Shown here piece by piece: positions 25,271 to 33,438 of a stretch of DNA of 64,000 nt. Each line of letters starts with the position of its first letter. The stretch's first letter is position 1. The notes below the pieces were generated by a model, which saw nothing but the letters and a program-made list of their open reading frames with translations, was not told the origin of the DNA and did no database searches. The position numbers and the translations under genes were made by a program. Source of the DNA: Lachnoclostridium phytofermentans ISDg (GTDB lineage Bacteria > Bacillota > Clostridia > Lachnospirales > Lachnospiraceae); the NCBI RefSeq assembly GCF_000018685.1, contig NC_010001.1, forward strand, positions 3,240,001 to 3,304,000, written 5' to 3'.

Positions 25271-25522
25271 CTATATTCTATTTTCAGATAAAACACCGAT
25301 TTTTTTAGCTATTAAACTCGGTGTGAATATTGCAAGATCAGGTACCAATTTATTCAAATCAATGCCAAATTCTTTTTCAATGTCAAGAAACAAAGCCGCC
25401 ATGTCGTGCGGTGGCAAAGAAATGGGCTTTGCCAAAAGATCAATGTCCGGTTCTATTTTTCTACAATTTGTATATATGCAAATTATTTGTTCCAGCCTTT
25501 CCGATATCAGATCTTTTTTCAT
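25271..25522 (-). CDS. Acyl-carrier-like protein of the peptide maturation cluster
   Basis: 83 residues, all-helical by composition. The stretch AALFLDIEKEFGIDL matches helix II and the following loop of acyl carrier proteins. Aligned on that block, the serine that normally carries phosphopantetheine is replaced by Pro (LPPHDM). The protein therefore probably does not carry an acyl chain by the usual route and may act as a docking or scaffold protein. NCBI's peptide maturation system acyl carrier-related protein is the nearest remembered family. It is 12 bp downstream of the next cluster gene, and a gap of 117 bp separates it from the precursor. Confidence 0.8.
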   Translation of the reverse strand: MKKDLISERLEQIICIYTNCRKIEPDIDLLAKPISLPPHDMAALFLDIEKEFGIDLNKLVPDLAIFTPSLIAKKIGVLSENRI

Positions 25523-25534
25523 AACATTCTCCCC

Positions 25535-26551
25535 TCATATGAGACTGACATTTTGTTGTAGTATTTCAATAATCTTTAGATAAGCAGGTTCGCTTGACTC
25601 AGGGGTAAGGGAATTGAATATGTGTGGCAACATATCTGGAACATGTCGAGCCGCCTCATCAAGTACAAACTGACTTTTCAGCGTAAGATAACTCAAAGCA
25701 TGAATGTCGTTATCGACAATGAGTTTCGTGTTTGACGCGTGGAAGTTAATATTCATTGCACCAAGACGGTAACGTGCATATTGACGAAGCATTTCAAAAT
25801 ACTCTTCCGTTGGTACTACATGATAATAACTCAGAAATGCAATATCTGGCCTTGCAGCGTAAGATAAGGCAAGAGCGGTTTCTCCAAATCTCTCATATGC
25901 GTATGAAGTTATTGGCATAATACCACCCGGAACTCCGACAATTAAAATATCGGGCTTTTCCCTTTTATATGCTTCCCAAAACAAATTGTTATACAGGTAA
26001 GTTTTCTTCCAAAGCGAGGTTTCTGGCATATCCGGCAATGAATCAAAACCAAACAGCATACTGTAAGATTTCGTCCCAAACTGTGATACTTTATATCCCG
26101 ATTTTATGAATGTATCTCTTAGACTTAGTTGTATATCGAATTTTTGGCAATTTTCACCGAGCCCCATTACCATAACAACTGGAATTGGTATTTCTTTTAA
26201 TTTTAAATCCGATTGTGTTATTTCCGGTTCTGGTATAACGTTTGGTATGGCGGTTACAAATTCTTTTACAGACATATGTGCTAGTTTTTCGTATTCGGCA
26301 TATTCTTTCTCCATATTTTTATCACATGCATTAAAAAGGACTGCATCGCACCGTTTCAGTTCATCAGAAAATATTCCGCCAAGGATAAAACCTGTTGGTG
26401 TGCCTCCGTCTATCTCGCAAACATCCTTACCTTCCCAACCGAAGCCGTGGGCTGGAATCGCTGCAATAAGCTCATACTCTTTCAGTTGGTTACGGTATCT
26501 GGCTAAAGGACACATTTCTTTTGTAAAAGGATATATAAGTAGCTTTTTCAT
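25535..26551 (-). CDS. Peptide maturation system protein (TIGR04066-like)
   Basis: 338 residues. Not an enzyme family I can assign a reaction to. It starts KKLLIYPFTKEMCPLARYRN, has a glycine-rich stretch VVMVMGLGENCQKFDIQLSL and a NIN-type motif LGAMNINFHAS, which resemble the family found only beside CcpM-type radical SAM maturases. Alpha/beta folding with a nucleotide-like glycine turn is possible. Start ATG at 26551 with GAGG 7 bp upstream, directly after the radical SAM stop, so translation is coupled. Probably a partner in precursor processing or delivery. Confidence 0.72.
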   Translation of the reverse strand: MKKLLIYPFTKEMCPLARYRNQLKEYELIAAIPAHGFGWEGKDVCEIDGGTPTGFILGGIFSDELKRCDAVLFNACDKNMEKEYAEYEKLAHMSVKEFVTAIPNVIPEPEITQSDLKLKEIPIPVVMVMGLGENCQKFDIQLSLRDTFIKSGYKVSQFGTKSYSMLFGFDSLPDMPETSLWKKTYLYNNLFWEAYKREKPDILIVGVPGGIMPITSYAYERFGETALALSYAARPDIAFLSYYHVVPTEEYFEMLRQYARYRLGAMNINFHASNTKLIVDNDIHALSYLTLKSQFVLDEAARHVPDMLPHIFNSLTPESSEPAYLKIIEILQQNVSLI

Positions 26552-26560
26552 CTTCACACC

Positions 26561-27955
26561 TCAATTCTCAAAGTCATATCCGGCTTCTTTCAAGAAACAT
26601 ATAGTTTTCAAAGTTTCTTCATATCTGGAACGGGATTTAGGGCAATTTGACAAACGCACCTTTTGGGATAGTCCCGTTAAATCATCGGAAAACGCCGCGC
26701 ACAGACTACAATGATTGATTACCCAGCATTTCTTGCACTGCTCATCCGTGACTTGACCAGGATTCATAACTGTTTGCACCTTTTCAATGTCAAACCCGTT
26801 GTCAAGATCACCAATTGCCATAAGCTGTGAGTTTTCACTAACGCGCTCGCATGGGAATAATTTTCCGTCTACATTTACAAACAACCGCATTGCTCCCGCT
26901 AAGCAAGGTCCTCCAGGATGGCATATCGGACTAATGCGAGGAATTTTTTTCAGACGGCCATACTCTCTTCTTATATCCGCCTCGCGAATTCCAAACAACA
27001 CGGAAACATGCTCCTTTTCCAGTTTACCAAGCTTAAAAAGAAGAAGCTTGCACAGTTCGCGGTCATAGCATAAGGAGAACGCATCACTATAGCTGGTGTG
27101 TTCTTCCGTGTACGCATCACTAACTGAGTTTGCAGTGTGATTGTAGTAGGAAAGCACATCATCAGACTTAAAAAGAGTCGGCAGACAACTGTCGTCAATT
27201 TCAGGACTTAAAACTGCGTTAAACCTGAGTTTATCACGCGATTCCGGATACTGTGATTTTATGGCTTTTATATTCTCCATGATAATATCGTAGGATCCTC
27301 GTCCGTCCGGATATTTACGGGACATATCGTGAATCTGCTTTGGCCCGTCCAAACTGATAACAATATTAAAGCCGTTGTCACTAAGATATCCGTATACGTC
27401 TGGTGTTAACAAAGTCCCATTTGTAGTCATTGAAAAAATAATATCCCTGTTTGGGGCTTGCTGTTTTATGTATTTAACACACCTCTTAATTAGTGGCAAC
27501 TCCAAAAGTGGCTCTCCTCCATAAAATGAAAAAATTATAAATTGGGTATCTTCAGAATGTGACAGTGCCATATCAATAGCGCGCTTTGCAGTTTCAAAGC
27601 TCATTCTTTTTGGTGAATGGGTTCGGTTTTGATACCGACCAGAATATGCACAATAGGCACATCGAAGATTACAGCCCTGAGTAACTTGAATAATTACATT
27701 CTGTATCTTTTTTTCAAGGTGCGCGCCTATAAGATCCGTATTAGGGTTATATATGCTTTCAATAATCGCTTCTCTACAAAATCCTTTTTCTTGGAACTCG
27801 TGCAATATCGATAGATTTTCCCTCGTTTCTATTCCTTGCTCGATTTCAGATAACGCATTATGCTGATCCTCGTTAACAGAAATTATACTATTCTTATTCG
27901 CATCAAAAACATACCAATGCTTTGCTATTGAAAATGCATGGAATAAAAGTGGCAT
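26561..27955 (-). CDS. Radical SAM peptide maturase with SPASM-like C-terminus (CcpM-like)
   Basis: 464 residues. The radical SAM cluster motif is CNLRCAYC (Cys95, 99, 102), followed by the GGEPLLE glycine motif (FYGGEPLLELPLIKRC) and SAM-binding stretches (MTTNGTLL, ISLDGP). The N-terminal 80 residues look like a leader-peptide-binding domain. The C-terminus has extra cysteines for auxiliary Fe-S clusters: CHPGGPCLAG, LFPCERV and CKKCWVINHCSLC. The enzyme probably forms thioether or other crosslinks on the Cys-rich precursor encoded at 25007-25153. AGGAGG precedes the ATG. It is the first main gene of the cluster. Confidence 0.9.
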   Translation of the reverse strand: MPLLFHAFSIAKHWYVFDANKNSIISVNEDQHNALSEIEQGIETRENLSILHEFQEKGFCREAIIESIYNPNTDLIGAHLEKKIQNVIIQVTQGCNLRCAYCAYSGRYQNRTHSPKRMSFETAKRAIDMALSHSEDTQFIIFSFYGGEPLLELPLIKRCVKYIKQQAPNRDIIFSMTTNGTLLTPDVYGYLSDNGFNIVISLDGPKQIHDMSRKYPDGRGSYDIIMENIKAIKSQYPESRDKLRFNAVLSPEIDDSCLPTLFKSDDVLSYYNHTANSVSDAYTEEHTSYSDAFSLCYDRELCKLLLFKLGKLEKEHVSVLFGIREADIRREYGRLKKIPRISPICHPGGPCLAGAMRLFVNVDGKLFPCERVSENSQLMAIGDLDNGFDIEKVQTVMNPGQVTDEQCKKCWVINHCSLCAAFSDDLTGLSQKVRLSNCPKSRSRYEETLKTICFLKEAGYDFEN

Positions 27956-27966
27956 TATCTCACCTC

Positions 27967-27996
27967 CTAAGTATTTACTAAATTATTCTTGTCCAT
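27967..27996 (-). other. Possible 9-codon ORF ahead of the radical SAM gene
   Basis: GAGGAGG, then ATG and nine codons (MDKNNLVNT), with the stop directly before the maturase ribosome site. It could be translated and couple to the maturase. It may also be chance. The remaining gap to 28468 is AT-rich without a gene. Confidence 0.3.
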
Positions 27997-28468
27997 TTTG
28001 ATGTCCTCCTCTAATTAGATTAGGTTATGAACACGAAATCAATATGCTCGTAGATCAAATCTTTGTTTTTATGGCAACATTATATTACATTTATTTCCAT
28101 TATGGTTATTTTATCATCATTGGTAATTATTGTCAATTTATTTTCATATATATGATAGCGTTAATTTTCTTTCTGAAACAATAGATACAATTCACACTAT
28201 TTTCACATGATATCATTGCTTTATAATAAATTCATCTACCTATTTCATCTATTATGGACATTTTGCTATAACTGGAGATAAAACTTATACAATACTTTAC
28301 GGTTATTTTTGATGCTTCAGCACGCAAAAAAACTGTCGGAAACACTAAGTTTTCCGCGGTTTAAGCACTCTTTAAAAACATTAATTTACATTCTCAACTG
28401 CAATAACTTGAATATTTTACGCATGGAAGAACAAAATATAATTAATCTAGTTTTTAGCGAGGTAGATG

Positions 28469-29269
28469 ATGGCACACAAAATATTAAATCATATATTGGC
28501 TTTTATCCAACGCTTTAACGAACATGACATAACCGGATCAGCAGCAAAAGCTACTTATTATCTGCTTTTATCTTTTTTTCCACTATGTCTTTTGCTTCTT
28601 CCTCTATTTGATGATACCCGAATACTAACCATATTCCTCCCTTCATCAGTCGCAGTGTTATTAGAAGATATCGTAAAACCGGAGCTGGCGTTTCAAACGA
28701 CATCTATCGTAATAATCCTCTGGTCTGCCTCTGCTTCTATTTGGGCATTGATGACTGGAATTTACACAGCATATACCGGTGAAAAAAAACTAAAACTGAT
28801 TCAGGGTAGAATTCGAGCTATATTATTAATTTTTATCCTTGTTGCAGCTCTCTTACTGTGTGTATCCGTAACTATTTTTAGCAAATCGTTAATTTACTGG
28901 ATTATTGAAGATTTTGTTCACTTAAGCTATGGTCTCATGAACGGATTGCGTTTAGTAATATTAATTCTAATTATTTATTTCATAGTAATTTGTTTGTATC
29001 AATTTACCCCAAACCTTAAAGTACGTGTACGATCAATTTCAATTGGTGCAATAATAACAGCAATTGGCTGGGTTATTACTACCTGGGGTTTTGAGGTATA
29101 TATGAAATTATTTAACAATTACTCTGCTCTTTACGGCAGTATTGGTGCTTTCCTCGGCCTCACTCTATGGCTTTATATTGTTAGTATTGTTTTACTTTGT
29201 GGTGCTGAAATAAATGTTATGCTGTCTGAGAGAAGAAACGAAAAAGAGGATTTGAACCAACATTTTTGA
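28469..29269 (+). CDS. YihY/BrkB-family membrane protein
   Basis: 266 residues with about six membrane segments. Family stretches are SAAKATYYLLLSFFPLCLLL near the start, WSASASIWALMTGIYTAY, PNLKVRVRSISIGAIITAIGW and YGSIGAFLGLTLWLYIVSIV, ending in the conserved GAEIN. The family was once called ribonuclease BN but is a membrane protein of unknown transport role. The second of two adjacent ATG codons (28469) is preferred for spacing from GCGAGG. Monocistronic with a shared terminator. Confidence 0.9.
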   Translation: MAHKILNHILAFIQRFNEHDITGSAAKATYYLLLSFFPLCLLLLPLFDDTRILTIFLPSSVAVLLEDIVKPELAFQTTSIVIILWSASASIWALMTGIYTAYTGEKKLKLIQGRIRAILLIFILVAALLLCVSVTIFSKSLIYWIIEDFVHLSYGLMNGLRLVILILIIYFIVICLYQFTPNLKVRVRSISIGAIITAIGWVITTWGFEVYMKLFNNYSALYGSIGAFLGLTLWLYIVSIVLLCGAEINVMLSERRNEKEDLNQHF

Positions 29270-29275
29270 CGCAAA

Positions 29276-29317
29276 AAATCCCCGGAATTCCCATAAATAG
29301 GGTTTTTCCGGGGATTT
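29276..29317. terminator. Bidirectional terminator between yihY and tsf
   Basis: AAATCCCCGG and CCGGGGATTT form the stem, with T-runs on both strands (TTTTTTG on minus). Confidence 0.85.
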
Positions 29318-29338
29318 AGATTTTATTATAAAATTTAA

Positions 29339-30271
29339 TTACATTCCCATTTGCTTTGCAACTTCAGCAGCAAAGTCTTCGCTCTTCTTCTCGATACCTT
29401 CACCAGTCTCAAAACGAACGAATCTCTTAATCTTAAGTGTAGCACCTAATTCTTTTGCTACGCTCTCAACATACTTAGCAACAGTTAAGTCACCGTCTTT
29501 TACGTATACCTGATCTACTAAGCAGATTTCTTTTAATTGCTTATTTAAACGACCAACTAACATCTTATCGATGATATTCTCTGGCTTATTTGCATTTGCT
29601 GGATCGTTCATAGCCTGAACTTTTAAGATTTCTTTCTCATGCTCAATGTATTCAGCAGGAACTTCAGACTGATCTACATACTTAGGATTCATAGCTGCAA
29701 CCTGCATAGCTATGTTCTTCGCACATTCTTTTGCAGTAGCATTTACTTCAGAAGCTTCCATCTCTACTAAGATACCGATTCTTCCGCCGCTGTGGATGTA
29801 GGACTCTACAAATCCGTTTTCTGTAACGATCTTCTCAAATCTTCTGATATTCATGTTCTCACCGATTACAGCAATCTGAGATGCTAACTCGTCCTTTACA
29901 GTCTTAGAAGCATCAAGGCTCCAAGGCTCAGCTAAGAATGCATCAATGTCAGTTACAGTAGTTGCAGCAGCTTGAGCAGCTACATTATCAACGAATGTTC
30001 TGAATGTATCGTTCTTTGCAACGAAGTCTGTTTCGGAGTTAACTTCAACAATAGCAGCAACCTTTCCATCAGCGCTTACGTTAGTAGCACAGATACCTTC
30101 AGCTGCGATTCTTCCTGCTTTTTTCTCAGCAGCCGCAAGTCCTTTTTCTCTTAAGAACTCTACTGCCTTGTCCATATCGCCATCAGTTTCAGCCAATGCT
30201 TTTTTGCAGTCCATCATACCTGCACCGGTCATTTCTCTTAAATCTTTAACCATTCCAGCTGTAATAGCCAT
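29339..30271 (-). CDS. tsf: Translation elongation factor Ts
   Basis: 310 residues. The N-terminal UBA-like domain VKDLREMTGAGMMDCKKAL, the EF-Tu exchange motif VEVNSETDFVAKN (TDF) and the duplicated dimerisation core are intact. It exchanges GDP for GTP on EF-Tu. Start ATG at 30271 with GGAGG; an in-frame ATG upstream at 30292 lies before this site. It follows rpsB, separated by a terminator-like hairpin. Confidence 0.97.
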   Translation of the reverse strand: MAITAGMVKDLREMTGAGMMDCKKALAETDGDMDKAVEFLREKGLAAAEKKAGRIAAEGICATNVSADGKVAAIVEVNSETDFVAKNDTFRTFVDNVAAQAAATTVTDIDAFLAEPWSLDASKTVKDELASQIAVIGENMNIRRFEKIVTENGFVESYIHSGGRIGILVEMEASEVNATAKECAKNIAMQVAAMNPKYVDQSEVPAEYIEHEKEILKVQAMNDPANANKPENIIDKMLVGRLNKQLKEICLVDQVYVKDGDLTVAKYVESVAKELGATLKIKRFVRFETGEGIEKKSEDFAAEVAKQMGM

Positions 30272-30385
30272 TTTGTTGTCCTCCATGTTCATTCTTTATT
30301 TTATTAAAACTATGATTTAGTTTACTATATCATATATTGATAACTATTGTGGTCAAATATATCCACAATAATCTATGAATTACTT

Positions 30386-30428
30386 AAAAATGCCTCAGCC
30401 TAACATTTGCGGTCAGACTGAAGCATTT
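30386..30428 (-). terminator. Partial terminator between rpsB and tsf
   Basis: On the minus strand AAATGCTTCAG pairs with CTGAGGCATTT, followed by TTAAG. It may set the S2 to EF-Ts ratio by read-through. Confidence 0.65.
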
Positions 30429-30484
30429 ATTCACATCATTGTATTAAATACAAACATAGGTGATTTACTTTGCAACAGCGCTTA

Positions 30485-31225
30485 TTATGCCTCTACAGTC
30501 TCAGTTGCTTCTTCAGCTACATCTGTAGAATCTGTTAACTGTACGCCCTGGTTTGCTTCAATAACAGCGTCTGCCATCTTAGCTACGATTAATTTAACGG
30601 CTCTGATTGCATCGTCATTACCTGGGATTACATGATCAAGTTCTTCTGGATCACAGTTAGTATCAGCAATACCGATTAGCTTAACACCAAGATTATGTGC
30701 TTCTTGAATACAGATTCTTTCTTTCTTAGGGTCAACAACGAAGATTGCTTCTGGAACTTCCTTCATATCCTTGATACCACCAAGGTTCTTCTCAAGTTTC
30801 TCCCATTCCTTCTTTAATTCGATAACTTCCTTCTTAGGAAGAACTTCGAATGTACCATCGTTAGCCATTGTCTCGATCTCTTTTAATCTCTTGATTCTGG
30901 ACTGGATAGTCTTGAAGTTAGTGAGCATACCACCTAACCATCTCTCGTTTACATAGTACATTCCACAACGCTCAGCTTCAGATTTAACGGAATCCTGTGC
31001 CTGCTTCTTAGTACCAACGAAAAGTACCTTTCCACCGTTTGCTACTACATCTTTGATTGCATAGTAAGCTTCGTCTACTTTACCTACAGATTTCTGTAAG
31101 TCGATGATGTAGATACCATTTCTTTCTGTGTAGATGTACTCTGCCATCTTAGGGTTCCATCTTCTTGTCTGGTGACCAAAGTGAACACCTGCTTCAAGTA
31201 ATTGTTTCATTGAAATAACGCTCAT
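30485..31225 (-). CDS. rpsB: 30S ribosomal protein S2
   Basis: 246 residues. The canonical start MSVISMKQLLEAGVHFGHQT and the family stretches WNPKMAEYIYTERNGIYIID and RCGMYYVNERWLGGMLTN are present, with an acidic Ala/Thr/Glu-rich C-tail. ATG at 31225 after GGAGG. Confidence 0.98.
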   Translation of the reverse strand: MSVISMKQLLEAGVHFGHQTRRWNPKMAEYIYTERNGIYIIDLQKSVGKVDEAYYAIKDVVANGGKVLFVGTKKQAQDSVKSEAERCGMYYVNERWLGGMLTNFKTIQSRIKRLKEIETMANDGTFEVLPKKEVIELKKEWEKLEKNLGGIKDMKEVPEAIFVVDPKKERICIQEAHNLGVKLIGIADTNCDPEELDHVIPGNDDAIRAVKLIVAKMADAVIEANQGVQLTDSTDVAEEATETVEA

Positions 31226-31334
31226 GTTTTTTCCTCCATTTTGGTTTTTGCTTCCGCACAAGCTATATTCTTAGCAGACCTAATTGAATAATCAGGCACC
31301 ATGCATCGAACTTGTACGTGATTTTTGCTCTAAC

Positions 31335-31363
31335 ATTATATCACGAGAAAATATATAAAGCAA
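31335..31363 (-). promoter_or_regulatory. rpsB promoter
   Basis: TTGCTT (31358-31363), 17-bp spacer, TATAAT (31335-31340). A leader of about 100 nt follows. Confidence 0.8.
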
Positions 31364-31416
31364 GACTTTTGAAAAAAATCCTTAAAACTTTTGAATTAAT
31401 ATTGAAAAAAATTCCA

Positions 31417-31444
31417 TAAAAAATGATATAAAAAGTTTTATATC
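31417..31444 (-). terminator. Terminator of the flagellar/chemotaxis operon
   Basis: On the minus strand GATATAAA pairs with TTTATATC around ACTT, then A and six T. It is AT-rich but well formed, and lies just after the last operon gene. Confidence 0.7.
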
Positions 31445-31466
31445 TGTCTAAAAAGGAATTTCTTTC

Positions 31467-32180
31467 TTAATATCGTGGTTTTATTGTAATAAGGCCTGCA
31501 ATATCTTCATAGCTTGCACCAACTGGTATCTCATAGCGATTGGTACGAATCTTGCCAGCATAACCATTCTTAATTAAATAACTATCAAATTCTTTTGCAT
31601 CTTCAACTAAGCCTAAGGTTTTACATAAATCAGCAACATGATGAGAGAACATTCCTGATTTTATAACTAAGGTTATTGTCTCCACAGAATCATTATCCGT
31701 ACTCTCTTCACTCTTTGAGGCATTACTATCAACGGATGAATTTTGATTATCAGCGGAAGAGTTTTTATCCACTGTAGAACCATTATTGTCTAAGGAAGAC
31801 TCATTATCCTTCTTTGATTCATCTGAATCTAAAGAATTCTCATCGCCCTTCTTCGTATCATTGATAGCATCCAAGCTTTCCACTCCACTCCCATCGATTC
31901 CTGGGGTAATGGATGGTATATTATCCTTATCATTTGTACCATCTTGCGTGGCATTTGCCGAATGATTAGCATCTTCGTTTTTTCCATCAGGTACTATGGT
32001 TGGCGTAGGGTTTAGTCCAGATAAATCAACTGTTCTCTTCTCTTCCATACCAAGCTCTTTTGCTGCTTTTATTATTTGTTCGTCCGTCATTTGTGGTTTT
32101 CCATTACCCACAATAAAAAATACCATTGTTGAGAATAAGATGCCTACTCCTATTCCCCTCATGTAATATTTTAATTTCAT
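31467..32180 (-). CDS. Membrane-anchored protein with MltG/YceG-like N-subdomain, no catalytic domain
   Basis: 237 residues. One N-terminal membrane segment (about residues 8-24) is followed by a long acidic Ser/Asp/Asn-rich low-complexity linker (about 60-165). The C-terminal 65 residues (VIKSGMFSHHVADLCKTLGL, YLIKNGYAGKIRTNRYEIP) resemble the LysM-like subdomain at the front of endolytic transglycosylase MltG. The transglycosylase part is absent, so it may bind peptidoglycan without cutting it. Start ATG at 32180 with GGAG; an extension to 32234 overlaps an inverted repeat. It is the last gene of the flagellar operon, possibly its own unit. Function unknown. Confidence 0.72.
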   Translation of the reverse strand: MKLKYYMRGIGVGILFSTMVFFIVGNGKPQMTDEQIIKAAKELGMEEKRTVDLSGLNPTPTIVPDGKNEDANHSANATQDGTNDKDNIPSITPGIDGSGVESLDAINDTKKGDENSLDSDESKKDNESSLDNNGSTVDKNSSADNQNSSVDSNASKSEESTDNDSVETITLVIKSGMFSHHVADLCKTLGLVEDAKEFDSYLIKNGYAGKIRTNRYEIPVGASYEDIAGLITIKPRY

Positions 32181-32216
32181 CTTATCTCCATTTCTAGGCA
32201 TGTATTCTATACATAA

Positions 32217-32251
32217 ACAAGAAAAAGTACGCATTGCGAACTTTTCCTTGT
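32217..32251. repeat. Copy 3 of the three-copy inverted-repeat family
   Basis: ACAAGAAAAAGTACGCATTG continuing to CGAACTTTTCCTTGT is a near-perfect inverted repeat with ACAAG/CTTGT ends and an inner CGCATTGCG. It is the best-preserved of the three copies, located 37 bp upstream of the MltG-like gene. Confidence 0.65.
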
Positions 32252-32355
32252 CATAAATAATGATAGTAAGTTTTTATCTTATAAAATGTAATCTTTTTAA
32301 AATGCAATCTTTCCTTTTCTCTTCATTTTAATTTACATACATTAGTTTGTATACA

Positions 32356-33069
32356 TTAGTTTGCATACAAATCTAGTACAAGTTTCACTTCCCCTTGTCC
32401 TAATCCTAACTGTTTCGATATATCACGGATGGAATATTGCTTCTTATAGAGATTAATAATTTCATCCTTGTGCTTTTTAACTAAGAGGTTAGTATCTGTC
32501 CTTTCAGACTTCTTTGCGCTCTTTTCCATATGGACAAAATCCATTGATTCTGCTTCCTCAAGAGCTTTCAGTTTCTCTTCTGCGCTCTCAAAGTGTTCCT
32601 CACTATTCGTAGTTACTGTGGTTATCTTATCCCTTTCAGCCATGAGTATTGAGAGTTTATCAAGCAATTCCTTAACATCCTTACGTACTGTTTCCATCTT
32701 TGAGAATGTTGATTTCAGTTCTTCTTCTTTCTCATTTAGCATCTGAAATAAGAAGACAACTTCACTATTGTTTATTTCTATCTTTTCAAGAACCCCTGTA
32801 GAAAACTCATTAACCGCCATAATTTTTTCATTCGATAACTGATTTAACTTATCTTCAGCATCGAAGATGCGATCGCTCATTTCTTGTTCGATTACTGCTT
32901 GCACCTGTCTTCTTATTTTATTCTTCTCTTCTTCACTTAGTTCATAATTTAAATTATCACCGAGACTAGAAGACTGTCCTTTTCCTGCTTTTGGTCGTTC
33001 GACAAGTAAGAAACTTAGAAAAATAAAAGCCAATCCGACAATCAGTAATATTATTTGTGGTGTACTCAT
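32356..33069 (-). CDS. Coiled-coil membrane-anchored protein with C-terminal HTH-like segment (DUF6115-like)
   Basis: 237 residues. An N-terminal membrane segment (about residues 5-22) is followed by a long coiled coil rich in Glu/Lys (about 45-185). The C-terminal part, KDEIINLYKKQYSIRDISKQ then LGLGQGEVKLVLDLY, looks like a resolvase-type helix-turn-helix. The pattern fits proteins found at the end of clostridial flagellar operons (DUF6115). Function unknown; a link between membrane and DNA or protein partner is possible. Same direction as its neighbours, 18 bp after the preceding gene. Confidence 0.75.
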   Translation of the reverse strand: MSTPQIILLIVGLAFIFLSFLLVERPKAGKGQSSSLGDNLNYELSEEEKNKIRRQVQAVIEQEMSDRIFDAEDKLNQLSNEKIMAVNEFSTGVLEKIEINNSEVVFLFQMLNEKEEELKSTFSKMETVRKDVKELLDKLSILMAERDKITTVTTNSEEHFESAEEKLKALEEAESMDFVHMEKSAKKSERTDTNLLVKKHKDEIINLYKKQYSIRDISKQLGLGQGEVKLVLDLYAN

Positions 33070-33087
33070 AGTTACTTATGTTCCCCT

Positions 33088-33411
33088 TTATATTCTGATA
33101 TCAATTCCTCTATGTGGTTCATTCTCATTCTTTCCTAGACCGTCATCCTTTTTCTTATCTTTTTTCTTTTGTTTATTTTGTTGTCCAAAAAATGAGTTGT
33201 TCCCTTTTTCTTTTGCATCATATCGATATTCCGGATTGTCACTTTTCGTTGTTGCTGTTGTTTGTTCACTTTGATGTTTAATTTCATCTTTAAACTTACC
33301 TGCAAAAGCTATTTGCTCGTTCAATGGCCTTTGATTCTCAACACTTTTTACGAATGATGCTTCTTGTGACTTTGTTGGTATCGATATCATTTCTATTGGT
33401 GTTATTGGCAT
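33088..33411 (-). CDS. Small basic, disordered protein of the flagellar operon
   Basis: 107 residues, not recognised. Gln-, Lys- and Asn-rich with a Lys tract near residue 80 (QKKKDKKKDDG) and the end GIDIRI. Low complexity suggests disorder. A GGGG-rich ribosome site precedes the ATG at 33411. The start MPITPIEMISIP and the end are reminiscent of small proteins between fapA and DUF6115 genes in other Lachnospiraceae; this is from memory only. Confidence 0.65.
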   Translation of the reverse strand: MPITPIEMISIPTKSQEASFVKSVENQRPLNEQIAFAGKFKDEIKHQSEQTTATTKSDNPEYRYDAKEKGNNSFFGQQNKQKKKDKKKDDGLGKNENEPHRGIDIRI

Positions 33412-33438
33412 ATAGACACCCCCTTTAAAGAAAATGGC

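Noticed and set aside
26106..26714. 202-codon plus-strand frame opposite the TIGR04066-like and radical SAM genes
   Set aside because: Composition is that of an antisense shadow and the minus-strand genes have strong family motifs.
28309..28518. 69-codon frame upstream of yihY
   Set aside because: No ribosome site and it overlaps the start of the recognised membrane protein.
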